From the NCBI GenBank assembly GCA_003993805.1, contig RSEF01000020.1, positions 8,353,474 through 8,417,473 on the forward strand: a DNA stretch of 64,000 nucleotides. Reading direction: 5' to 3'. A program made the position numbers and the translations under genes. Positions 50,345 to 60,756 of the stretch are shown piece by piece (the stretch's first letter is position 1; the number at the start of each line of letters is the position of its first letter). The DNA is from Himantopus leucocephalus (Eukaryota > Chordata > Aves > Charadriiformes > Recurvirostridae). The notes beneath the pieces were generated by a model. It did no database searches and had not been told where the DNA came from. It was given only the letters and a program-made list of their open reading frames with translations.

Positions 50345-51042
50345 CTACAAAGAAAGAAAAGGAAAAATAAAAATCTCGGGAAAGGAAGAGCAGAAGAAAA
50401 CAAAAAGAAATAAATGGGGATGTGGGTTACATTAGTGGGACATGGAGCACAAAGTTTTTTTTCCCACTCATCATTTCGTTGACCTCATCACAGTGACTAG
50501 AAGAGCTTCGAGCTCATAGGAATATTTTGTTTTCTTTTTCAAGAAAAAAAAAAATAAAGCAGCAGCTGAAGCAGTGGCATAAATCACCGTCAACAAGGAT
50601 GCAGAAATTCCTCAGGTACAATCTTAGAACAGATTTCCCAACACAGCAGGTGGTTTTTAACATCTGAGAAGAAGAAATAACTGTGACATCTCGACCTGTG
50701 GTTGCTCCTACAAGCCAAACGCTGGCTACTCCAGCTCAGGACAGACTCTCTTGCTTTATTCCAGAATCTTTCTATTCCAGAATCAAACCAGAAGTTTGTT
50801 TGGATGTTGGATTTTGTGTAGCTTGTGAATCTATAGAGAGCAAAGAGAGGTGGGGTTTGTTAAATGCTTTGTCAACAGTTAAGTAGCCTGGGCTTTGTAT
50901 ATCCAGACAACTCCTTAAGAAGGATGAGTGTGAATTAAAACTATTCTTTAGACTCTGAAGGAGAGCTGCTGTGGGAACGACTTGTTCCCGCTCAATTATT
51001 TCATGACTTGGCCTTCTTTGAGACGCAAAAGCAGAAACTTAC

Positions 51043-51114
51043 TGTTGGCCCAACGTCACCCGGGGGTCCCTTCTCTCCACTGCTGCCTCGGGAGCCTGTC
51101 ACTCCTTGGAAACC
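51043..51114 (-). CDS. COL20A1: COL20A1 exon: COL2 triple helix, 72 nt
   Basis: Twenty-four codons: GFQGVTGSRGSSGEKGPPGD, then VGPT. The exon holds eight perfect triplets. Acceptor ATGTCTGCAG, donor ACA|GTAAGT. Confidence 0.93.
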
Positions 51115-52584
51115 CTGCAGACATTAATTACAAGACACAGATAAAAGTCCAGTTACTTCCTAACTTTCTTCTTTTTCTGTGCAATGCTGACATCTCCCTA
51201 CAGCTCCAGGGGCACCAGCAATTTGAGTTCAGAGGACTCTAGCAAGGGCATTGTAGCCTTAAGGTTTATGTCAGTACCTCGTCCAGCCATGAGTCCGATG
51301 TTAAGAGCACATCATGTGTGAGTCATGTTCACATCATTTCCTATTACTGTCTCAATTATGGTCAAGCCAGCAAAGCTGAGGTTTGCCAACAAGCTGCAAT
51401 GTCTTTTTCACCCTACAGGCTTTAGATCCTTCATTATGTATTCAGATTTAGACATAGCCTAGAGCATAACCCTTTTACTCAGCCTCCTAATACCACGCTG
51501 TTCTTTTCTTTTTTCTTTAAGACCTGTGTTTGTCTCTGATACATTACAACAGTAACAGCAGATTAGAGAGTGGGAAGTGCTTTCTTTGGTCATCTCCTCT
51601 TTGTGAAGTTTCTGTGCCCTTTGGAGCCATAAAGGGAATAAAAAAATAAGCCAAAAACAACCAGTAGAAATACTTTTTTTTTTAATTTTCCAGCTATTAC
51701 GTTTAAGCTCAATAGAGATTAGCAACTCTTCTGATCAGTGAAAATGAAAGAAGTCTTCAAGGCAGCACCAGAAGAGCTTTCAGAGCCCGCCTGAAGGCTA
51801 CAGTGCTTTCCTTGTATTTGGAAAGCTGAGGTTCAACCCTGCTGGCTCCACATCTTCCCAGGATGAGCAAGTCAAAGTTATGAGCTGAATTCAATCTTAG
51901 GTCCCGTAAATGCCTGATTTCACCACAACTACTGTGGGATCTAAGTCAAAGACAGCATTGAGCAATCTCCATCTTACAGTATTCAGGAATGCCAAATCCC
52001 TCATAATTCAGCAGTGAGAGTCAGTAACTACCAGGTGCACCCCCCTTCATGTAAAACCAAATTTGGTTCAGTTTCCCATGTAAAGTGAAGCGCACCTGTT
52101 TCACAGAACTTGGAAGAGCTGTGGTACCTTTGAATTAGCAGATGGATGTAAATGAACAGATCTTCTTAAAGTTCTGCTATCCTGGGCACAACAGACTGTA
52201 AATACACCTATCTACATACAGCCCTGGAGGCAGATATTGGAAACGGTGTGGGGGGAATCCTTTCACACCTGCCTGCATCCTCCAGCTCCTGCTGATTTCA
52301 ATCTAACGAGCCCATATACCTCAAACCCAACCAACAGTTGAAAAACAGTAGCAGCAGGAAAGCAAAAACAGCAACAGCATCTCCTTGCTGGGTGAAAGCT
52401 TCTCCAGAACTTGCCACAAGAAGCCAAGGGAAAGTGGACATCAGCACAATGTGCCAGGTATTCCCCAGGATACTCCGAGGAGGGGTTTTGCCCTGGCACC
52501 TCTGGGTGACAGCTAGTCAGCAGAAACCACCAGCCCCTGCTGAGGAAGAGGTTTCGATATGCATCACTCATAGTGAGTACTCAC

Positions 52585-52638
52585 CCTTGGTCCAGGAGGT
52601 CCTGGAGGCCCAGCTGTGCCTTCTAGTCCCCTCACCCC
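52585..52638 (-). CDS. COL20A1: COL20A1 exon: COL2 triple helix, 54 nt
   Basis: Eighteen codons, [18 protein letters not shown], six triplets with two adjacent GPP units that favour 4-hydroxyproline. Acceptor TGGCTTTGCAG, donor AGG|GTGAGT. Confidence 0.93.
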
Positions 52639-52982
52639 CTGCAAAGCCAAATCCAGTCATTTATTAACGAGAGAGTTCAAAGAGACCCAGTAAGCAGTGA
52701 GGTGGTTTTTCCATGTGCTGCTTTTAACAGGAGCTTGCTAGGAATAGGCAAAGAATGCATCTGCCACATAGGCAAGAAGGGAGACACCTGGTCAAATTTG
52801 GCCAAACCTGAGATGAGCCCTTTTTTTTTTTTTTCCCCCCCAATCCCTCTGGCTTTGTGAAAAGACCATTCACTTATGCACAGAGTGCATTAGGAGAGCT
52901 GGATGTTTTGGGTCTCTGCTCATAAGCTCACAGCAGGATTTTAGGCACCCATGCATGAAAACTCAGAGGTGAGGTATTTTAC

Positions 52983-53036
52983 CTTTGCACCTTGAAGACC
53001 ATCCCTGCCTGGAGCTCCCTGCACACCAGGAATGCC
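52983..53036 (-). CDS. COL20A1: COL20A1 exon: COL2 triple helix, 54 nt
   Basis: Eighteen codons, GIPGVQGAPGRDGLQGAK, six perfect triplets. Acceptor TCTGATTTACAG, donor AAG|GTAAAA. It is phase 0 at both ends, so it can join any neighbouring collagen exon. Confidence 0.93.
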
Positions 53037-53387
53037 CTGTAAATCAGAATTGCTGGGTAAAGTTGGCATCTGATTACCATTGCCTAATTCATCTTGTAAC
53101 AGGGGACATAAGAAAAAGACGGAAGAAGAAATAGAGTTATTCATTAAACAGAGCAATTGGTGTTATCCCACCTTTAATTTCATCATATCTAGCTTCCAGA
53201 TAGGTCTATCTTTCTGACACCAACTGACTCAGTTTCCCTTGGGAAGGTGATGGCACTTCAAAATTAAAGACATTTTCCAAGCAGACAACAGTAACAACTC
53301 TACAGCTTTTCAATCCTGCTTAAAGTAGTTACTGGGGAAAATGGGCAAATCTTTGAGACAATTAGAAGGAGCGGTGTCTACCATTAC

Positions 53388-53441
53388 CTGCATGCCAGGA
53401 CTTCCAGTGTCTCCTTTCTCTCCTTTAATTCCTGGTGGTCC
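53388..53441 (-). CDS. COL20A1: COL20A1 exon: COL2 triple helix, 54 nt
   Basis: Eighteen codons, GPPGIKGEKGDTGSPGMQ, six uninterrupted Gly-X-Y triplets in the 54-nt unit exon typical of collagens. It begins with a Gly codon; acceptor TTAACCCAAG, donor CAG|GTAATG. Confidence 0.93.
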
Positions 53442-53940
53442 CTTGGGTTAAAACAGAAGGACGTAGTTAGGCACACTGCGGCATCCTCTAAGGCAAACAG
53501 CATCCCGCTGCTCCACATCCGCATCCCCCGTTGCTCCTGCTCTCTACGCTGCTACAGGGTGCTTTACAGCCACAGCATGTCCATGGGGATTCTGTCATCC
53601 CAGACACGCACACAGCAGCCTCCACCTCTACTCCTTGCTAAGCAATGCTGATCATTGCAAAGAAAAATGCCTGAATACTCCGCCGAGCTGTTTTCATTAA
53701 AGGCACATTAGGGAGAGTCTGGACAAAAGCAGTCTTTTGCCAGAATGACTAAGTGCAGGGCCTCGTCAGCGTGAAAAAAAAAGATCATCCTCTGTCTCGA
53801 GTCCAGCTGTCCAGCTGTTAGTAAGGATGATGTAAATACATAGTTCACGTTTCGGGGGCTTTATTGAGACACCCATTTCTGAGACGTGTTTTAACTGCAA
53901 AGAGCAAGTGACAAAAAAGGCAGTTGAAGAAGTCACATAC

Positions 53941-54036
53941 CACAGGACCCTGAACCGTGATCCCTTGGGAACCTGGAGAGCCTTGCTGGCCACTGGGACC
54001 CTCTGGCCCTACTTGTCCAGGTGGGCCTGGTTCACC
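53941..54036 (-). CDS. COL20A1: COL20A1 exon: COL2 triple helix, 96 nt
   Basis: Thirty-two codons, phase 0 at both ends: GEPGPPGQVGPEGPSGQQGS, then PGSQGITVQGPV. The acceptor is CTTTGGCTTTAG and the donor GTG|GTATGT. The strict Gly-X-Y repeat is broken once at GITVQGPV, which lacks one residue; the human relative, as I recall it, has an equivalent break. Confidence 0.93.
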
Positions 54037-55315
54037 CTAAAGCCAAAGACATGAAATCAAACACAAAGAAAGAAAGCAATTAGCGCCTGTTCTCCACGTG
54101 GGCTGCGCTGCACAGCCTGGGTCAGCATGAATCATCTATAGGATTCAAGACAAAGTCAGGACAGTGAGGGGATCTCTAATAACCTCAGCTGCCTTTGCCT
54201 TTTAGGTCCTAGGTTTTGGTGCATCTTTCATGGAAAGCACGATTCACCTTCCCACGGAGCAGGTCATTCCTGTTATTCAAGGTGGCCAGAGAGCAAAGCG
54301 AAATGTTCCTTAACCCATGTCTGAGACCTGCATCCATTCTCATTCCTTCCCCAAGATCTTTCCCCTGTAACCACGCTGCATTCCCAGATGTTATCCCAAA
54401 GAAGAGGACCAATGGGCTGGTCTGGCTCTGCCCTGTGTTGATCAGTGGGGCAGTGAACCCTTGCACCAGGGCTTGCTCCGGTCCCCAGGGTTTGGGGATT
54501 CAGACCCAGCCGTTCCCTAGGCTCACCTTGGGGCTGCTGCTGAAGGCTTTGTGCGGTTCTTGCTCTGCTTCGCTCCTCACGCTGCTCCTCCCCAGAGCAG
54601 TACCAATCCATCTCGTTTGGAGGCTTGGCAGCCAGAACAAGCCCAGCACAAAGACTGACCATTTTCCAGCAAGGCTGCTTTCAGAGAACATTGCTGACCA
54701 CATACATTGCATTAATTCAGCGCAATCAGGCTTATCATCTCAATTTCCAAAGCCCAACTGAGCATTTAATTAATAATAAGCAATCCCATCCTCCTCAATG
54801 TGTNNNNNNNNNNNNNNNNNNNNNNNNNNNNNNNNNNNNNNNNNNNNNNNNNNNNNNNNNNNNNNNNNNNNNNNNNNNNNNNNNNNNNNNNNNNNNNNNN
54901 NNNACCGGCATTTCCCGATATCCCACGGTGGGCGCTGATGTGCTCAACCTTCCCTGGCAGACGCAATTCCCACACCCTCCTGTCTGCTTCAGCATCTCAG
55001 CGCAGGATCTGTGCTTCCCGGGTCCCCAGAGGATGCAGCCAGCTGAAGGCACCTCCGGGACAGGCTCACGCTTCTGCCTCTGATCACAGACCTCAAAGAG
55101 AGGTGGGAGGCGAGGGGGAGAAACACCACGCTCCGAAAGCTCATTAAAATCGCAGAGATCAGCGGGATCAGGACACGGTCGTGCGTCACAGCAGCGTTTG
55201 GAGGCACTCGGAGCGAGAATGATGCGAGATGGCACTCCTCTCCATCTGCCCACCCCAGCCAGCTCCAAATTGAAGCCCCCCCGCTCTCCGACAGCGCGCG
55301 CCACTGGGGACTCAC
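54037..55315 (-). other. COL20A1: COL20A1 interval between collagen and TSPN exons, including a gap
   Basis: About 1.28 kb containing the 100-N gap at 54804-54903. The readable parts show no Gly-X-Y triplets and no cysteine-rich TSPN tail in any - strand frame. One donor-like CCCCAAG|GTGAGC occurs near 54.53 kb, but the frame before it resembles nothing in the family. Confidence 0.6.
54804..54903. other. Assembly gap (100 N), probably containing missing COL20A1 exon(s)
   Basis: Exactly 100 N, between the last visible TSPN exon (ends 55316) and the first visible collagen exon (54036). FACIT collagens have here the end of the TSPN domain, a cysteine-rich linker and the first Gly-X-Y triplets. 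I could not find these in the 1.2 kb of readable flanking sequence. Confidence 0.9.
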
Positions 55316-55474
55316 CGACGCGGACCCGCTCCTGGGCCCTCTGGTCCTTGTCACTTTTCCCAGCATGATGAAGCCAGCGGTGGAGATGCTGCCGACGGTG
55401 TTGATCGGCTTCTCTGCTATTTTCTTACAGTCCAGATAGAGCGTGATCTTGAAGTGGCTCACGGCCACGCGCAC
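55316..55474 (-). CDS. COL20A1: COL20A1 exon: TSPN/laminin-G-like domain, part 4
   Basis: The 159 nt (53 codons, phase 0 at both ends) encode VRVAVSHFKITLYLDCKKIA followed by EKPINTVGSISTAGFIMLGK and VTRTRGPRSGSAS. The acceptor is CCTGCCGCCCAG and the donor TCG|GTGAGT. LYLDC is the conserved cysteine strand of the domain. The last strand (F-x-L-Q-x-x-x-I-x-C in relatives) should be on the following exon, which is not visible. Confidence 0.9.
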
Positions 55475-56247
55475 CTGGGCGGCAGGTGGAAAGAGAGGCG
55501 GGTTGGAGCCCCGCGTGGAGATGGGGGTGTCTTTTAAAGACGGTAATGCCTTCTGCCCAATTCCCAGACTGCTGCTGTTACTAATGGTGTGGTTTTAATG
55601 AGCAAGTGGCTCAAGGGGGGGCAGGAATAAGTTGCAGTACATGCTGTGTCTGCTGTGCAACACTGCACTTTTCCCCGATGTTTCCCTCACCTCTCCTTTG
55701 GAGAAGCCTTTCTGGAGTTGTAGTATTAATAATTCAGTTTTCAGAACTAGCTGAATAATGAAGCTGCCTACAGGTACTGATAGAAAGCGCTCGTTGCTCA
55801 TTTGGGTGGAATACCTTTGCTCTGAGGACATAGATGGCCAATAAAACTCTGTTATGAGTGATAAGGTGGCTTTCTCATAAGGCCAGATTTTTTTTCCTTC
55901 CTTTCGGCACTAAATGGTCACCAAAATCCCAAATTTTAAAAATTGTTTCATTTTTTCAATTTTTCCTCATTATTAAGGCCTAAAAACCTCTCAGCTTTGC
56001 GGTTTCTAGGGGGAAAGGAAAAAAAACAACCTGAGTAAGTGGAAATCACATTTTGAACATGGGACAAACCTTAATTCTTTACAATCATAAACTTCAGCAT
56101 ATCAAATAGGTTTGCCAGTTCCCTAGCAATCTGGATGCAAAGCAGTTGTACAATCACTCCTCACTTTGAACAATACACATTGATGGCATTATACTCTCAG
56201 ACTGGAGTGACATCATGAGCCACATTTCTCTCTCTCGTGATAAGGAC

Positions 56248-56357
56248 CTTATGAAAGCTCCCATAGAATATCTTCTTCACTTCCTGCTGGTCAAAGGAGA
56301 CTTCCTGTAAATCAGCCTTGTAGTCGTGATTGAAATAGGTCAAGGATTTCTTACTGG
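56248..56357 (-). CDS. COL20A1: COL20A1 exon: TSPN/laminin-G-like domain, part 3
   Basis: The 110 nt encode (P)SKKSLTYFNHDYKADLQEVS followed by FDQQEVKKIFYGSFHK. The acceptor is GGCTACAG-type (CCTGTAG) and phase 1 matches the previous exon. The chosen donor AAG|GTCCTT is poor after the GT, but it gives the phase-0 junction FHK|VRVAV that family sequence predicts, and reading on soon meets a stop. Confidence 0.82.
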
Positions 56358-56745
56358 CTACAGGGAAAATAGGACAAATAACAGCTTAGAATTAAGAGCA
56401 AAATTGATTTCACCCACATACTGAACAATAGTAAATAAATAGTCTTATATATGGTGAAAAACTTCGTATGTTATAATGAAATACTTCTGAACAGTGGAAA
56501 AGAAAATATGTAAGAATAAAGAATATGATACAAGTAGAATAAAAATGGAAGTATGTCTTCTAATTGCACTAGGAAGCATTTAAAATGCAAGGTTGGCAGC
56601 AACAACAAAGCTTCCCAAAACCTGCCACTGTATAACAAGAATATTAAAACATTAAAAATTTCCCAGTGAGCACTAAAATGACTTCTGCTGCTCACCGAAA
56701 TGTATGCAAATACCTGAATTTAATGTATTTAATAAGAAATCTTAC

Positions 56746-56888
56746 GGTCAAGGTTAACACCAAGGAGGGGCTGGAAGTCCTCATCCGTTATCTGCCACAC
56801 GGCGAAGGGCTCCTTGGGGGTCTCGGGCAGGAGGCGCAGGAGGATGCTGATGGTGTGCTCGGGTGGGATCACAAAGAGGTGGACATCG
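56746..56888 (-). CDS. COL20A1: COL20A1 exon: TSPN/laminin-G-like domain, part 2
   Basis: The 143 nt encode (S)DVHLFVIPPEHTISILLRLL followed by PETPKEPFAVWQITDEDFQP and LLGVNLD. The acceptor is GTCTCGTTTCAG and the donor GACC|GTAAGA, starting phase 2 and ending phase 1. The segment 'F-x-L-W-Q-I-T-D-x-D-x-x-P' is a hallmark of the FACIT TSPN domain (seen here as FAVWQITDEDFQP). Confidence 0.92.
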
Positions 56889-58616
56889 CTGAAACGAGAC
56901 AAGCCGAGCCCTCGTCAGTGGCTTAAAGCAGCAAGAGCCAACAGGCAACGTCCTACGGACAGGGCTCCCCCATCACATTTCTTGGGCAGGGTGGCCTGGA
57001 AAAGCTTCACCCTGGGGAGCTGAACACGATACACCAGGAGAGAGCCTGACCCCTGTTCTGTGCATCACTCAGGCTGTTGAAGCCTGTGCTGAGTGATGAG
57101 CCCCCGAGGGCCTTCCCCCTGTGCCAGGGGAGCAGTCGGTGTCAGCCCATCAAGGCCAGAGACGCCTTGGGGAACACCAAGACACAGCGAGTGCAGCCTC
57201 AATGCTTTTCAAAACAGAGCCCAGCTGGAGCCTACAAAACATCCCTGCCAGGCTCCAAAATGCTTCCCCAAGACTCCTCTTCAAGAAGGAGGAATGGTCA
57301 TCATGTAGCATGGGGTAAATATGTAAGCCTTGGCAGAAATTAGCGTAAGTGTCCTTCAGGGATAAGCATAGAACCCACAGAAATGCCCCTCCGGGTCCCC
57401 ACGTCCCAGCTGCAAAATTTGGGCTCAGAGCTGGCACCCGTGGCCACGCAGCGATGCCCGTCAGAGATGGCACCACCCAGCTCCCTCTGCAGCCGCTGCC
57501 AAACCATCAGGGCACACTGGGCAGCAGCAGCGGCGAGAGGACAGAAGGCAACGAGGAAGGTCAAATTGGTTATGCCTGAAATACATCTGCAATCTGAAAC
57601 AGGACACATTTGCATGGGCATATACACAACTCATCAAGCAGCTTTTCAGGACTGATTCATAAGTAATGTCAAGTTCTTATTTCTTTCTCTGTTTCTGAAA
57701 GAGTAATATCCTTGAAAGGCATATGTACCAGCTGAACAAAGGGATTTGCCCATAATTTTCTGGGTATTTAAACCAAAGAGTTCTCTGAATCTCCCCCACT
57801 CTGTTTACTCTAAGAAGCTTTGCTTCTTTAACTAAGATTAAACTGAGCCAGTGCCTCAGTAATTAGGCTTTAAACAAAGTAGCACTGAATGTCAGAAGTC
57901 AGATCATTCCTGATTTATTATCGTAACAAATGAGTGAGGTCATGGGAGCTGCCTGGCCCACTTGGGACCCTGCGGAGAAGCCTCATCCGCAACGCAACAG
58001 GGTCAAGTCACAACCCAGACTCAGCGGTTATTCCCTCTCATCAATAAGGGCCAAGCTGCAGAGCAGCTATAAGACAAATATTTTCTAAAGCAAAAAGGTC
58101 TGTCTCCAAACCAAGGATGCTGGGAGAAGGGATTGAAGATGGAAATGTGACCTCAAGCTGCCATCGCCGAAGCGTACGTGATTGTGGACAGAATGCCTAA
58201 AGAATGGTGCAGTGTCCATACATAACATGATCCTTACGTCCATCATAGCAACTAACGCTGCTGGAAAAAGCATTTCTGTAAAAAGGATAGACCTCACTGG
58301 GAAAATGTTTGGCTGCACAAAAATATAATAAATGCCCTTATTGTGTCCCCTTAACTTCTGCGTGACATATTCCATACTCATCTTGAGGAAAGTCAGAGGT
58401 TAATTTCTCAATATAGTAAGGAAAAATACTCTGGCGTTCTTTTCAGTCTACCTATGGTTTGATTTAGCTCATCATCTTTATCATTTCATTTTGAAGTTTC
58501 CAGTGAGGCCGCATCATTCATCCACGAATCAGTGATCTCCCTTTGCTGTGAGCATAGCTAGTGGGTATGCACAAGACCGACGATGAGGATGACGCCGGTC
58601 ACGGCTCCGCTCCCAC

Positions 58617-58755
58617 CTGGTCCTCTGGGTGAGCTGAGTGTCTCTGAACAGCGTGAAGGTACGGGAACCGCTGAATATGAATGGCTCCATAGCTACGCCT
58701 TTAATGGAGGCGTATTCCTTCTCTACCAAGCCAAAAGCTTCCATCATATCAAATC
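58617..58755 (-). CDS. COL20A1: COL20A1 exon: TSPN/laminin-G-like domain, part 1
   Basis: The 139 nt encode GFDMMEAFGLVEKEYASIKG followed by VAMEPFIFSGSRTFTLFRDT and QLTQRT. The acceptor is TCTCTGTTCCAG and the donor CCAG|GTGGGA, starting phase 1 and ending phase 2. This is the first part of the thrombospondin-N-terminal-like domain of FACIT collagens, an extracellular beta-sandwich. Confidence 0.92.
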
Positions 58756-59639
58756 CTGGAACAGAGAAAGAAAAACAGAAAAATAAGTGGTTAGAAAAGA
58801 GTGTAAAAAAGTGCGGTTGCAGAGCGGGTAGAATTAGCCTCTAACTAGCACGAAGTAGGCAATAGGAGAAAATGCCGTAGCAACACGGACAGCAGCAAGG
58901 CTGTGCAAACTCACTGGAAACCTGGGGTGTACTCCACAAGCGGCAGACAAGGAAAATAGTTTGTGTCTGTACCCTCTGCACACATTTGCTGTAATCTTCT
59001 CCTCTTGGAGAACAGCAGACTACAGATGGCGACTTTCACAACTGTGTTTTCAAATCTCCAGGATGAAAACCAAATGAGAAAGAAGTTACTCCAACAATTT
59101 CTCCTTCTCAACTAGATGCAAAAATATTATCTTCAAAAGACATGGAATCAGTCCAGTAATTGCTAGCAGGGAGAAAGAATTATTTCTGCTCTGAAACGCC
59201 TTATATGTAAGAGTCAGAAAAATTAGGAAAGAACTTTAAAATATGAGCATTTCCATTTTTCTCTGTTTTCACGAGACACCCAGGGATGACCTGCCTCATG
59301 CGTCTACAGATTCTCCCCTGACATCTCCAACATCGCCTCCCTGGCTCGTGCAGCTTCATCTCACTCTCCCAGCTCATCATTAAAGCTCCCAGACATTTTC
59401 TCATTTCAGTTTTCTGTTCAGTAAGACAAGATCTTGCAATTGGGATTCTTTTTTTAGTTTATCTGAGTTTGCAGCAGGCTGGGATGAAGGAGATAGCTCG
59501 TTCTTTAGCAAATGGAAAGGCTACAACTTCATCACCACACATCCTCTCAGTCTGGATTCCCTCGCCCCTTCACCGTTTACAATCTTCTGCAGTTTCTTGG
59601 CTTGAGTTTTTAATTTCGCCTGGGGGTTGGTCCAGGGTG

Positions 59640-59666
59640 CTTTTTTTTTTTTTTCTTTTTCNTTTC
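59640..59666. repeat. Poly(T) tract with a single N
   Basis: A T-homopolymer with a C interruption and an N at 59662. Like those at 1410-1436, 2734-2751 and 8400-8431, the N marks an unresolved homopolymer length, not a biological feature. Confidence 0.85.
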
Positions 59667-60717
59667 CAGCAGTTCTAGGGAGTTTGCCAAAGGAAATGAC
59701 CTACTTGAGAGCCATTTATCTCTGATACGGAGCTTCTGGCACTGGAACTTCCTTTAAACCATGCAGGAAATGTTCTAGTGTAAAGACTGAAAATAAAGCT
59801 TGAGTCACAATTATAAACGTATTGTAATCTGCTCATATTATTGTCACATCGTGAATCTGCCATGTAATGCTTTCAGCGAGCTGCTAAGGAAATGGCTACT
59901 CCTGCCACCTTTGTCAAGGAGGAGAAGGAGAGGCCCACGTTTGTTGTGGCTTTATGATGTGATTGCTTCAGCCTCTGCATCCATAGACAGAGCAACAGCG
60001 CTGAGAGCCTCCCGGGCGGGGATGCACATCCCCATGAGCTGTGAGGGTCAGGGGTGGGAGCGGAGTGGAGCAGAGATGAAGTGACTCACCCACGGAGTAA
60101 GAGTGGAGCTGAGAACTGAGGCCAGTTTCTCACTCTCACCCATATCACAAAGCCCTCTGGGAAGGAGGTGATATCACTTAGAAAGCAATTAGTTCTGCTT
60201 ATAGAATAACAAATACATTCAGCAATTCCAACAGCACGAACGGGGTTATGGCACAGACAGGAGAAATGGGAACTTGCTACCCCAGCAGAGTCCGTGCAGC
60301 CTGGCTGCAGAGAGCTCTTCGGGCATCCATCCCTCCTCTAGAGGGGCGATCTTGGTGGCACACTGAGAGTTTTTCTTAAGGAGCCTATATGAGTTAGGAA
60401 CTGAAATCCTCTTGAAATTCAACAGCCGTTTGAAGCCTAGCTTCCTTAGGGCCAGCAAAAATCCAGCGTTAAGCACTAACAGCTGAGAGCAGGAGCTGGG
60501 GGAACAGCGGGGGCACACCAACTCAGTGAGTGCAGAGTATTCTTCTACCTGATAAAGGATATTTTTCTATTTCAGTTCTCAGACTTGTCCCCTTTCCCTC
60601 AGGGCAGGGGAACGATTTCCCCCCTGCTCAGCTCTTGCACATTTCTCACAAGCCAAGACCAGGCGGTGTTTTCCCATTCACAGCCCGGCACCGCTGGGGC
60701 TTGGTATGCTACTGTAC

Positions 60718-60756
60718 CTCGCACGGAGCCTTCGGTGGAGCTGATGGTGGGGCAGG
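60718..60756 (-). CDS. COL20A1: COL20A1 exon: cysteine-containing start of the TSPN region
   Basis: A 39-nt exon encoding (A)CPTISSTEGSVR, with acceptor TTTTCTTCCCGCAG and donor CGAG|GTACAG, phase 1 at both ends. A Cys-Pro segment just before the FDMMEAF-type start of the TSPN domain is typical of collagens XII, XIV and XX. The flanking introns are about 2.8 and 2.0 kb. Confidence 0.8.

Larger units (their letters stand above)
45755..53940 (-). other. COL20A1: Introns between the COL20A1 collagen exons (45.75-53.94 kb)
   Basis: Non-coding stretches lie between the listed exons: 45755-45852, 46009-46801, 46880-48203, 48393-48933, 49001-50308, 50345-51042, 51115-52584, 52639-52982, 53037-53387 and 53442-53940. 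They hold MIR-like fragments near 47.17 and 48.57 kb and homopolymer tracts near 49.02 and 52.82 kb. No additional Gly-X-Y exon was found in them. Confidence 0.75.

Noticed and set aside
54500..54712. - strand frame ending at a donor-like AAG|GTGAGC, considered as the missing COL20A1 exon
   Set aside because: The peptide has no Gly-X-Y triplets and none of the expected cysteine pattern of the TSPN tail.
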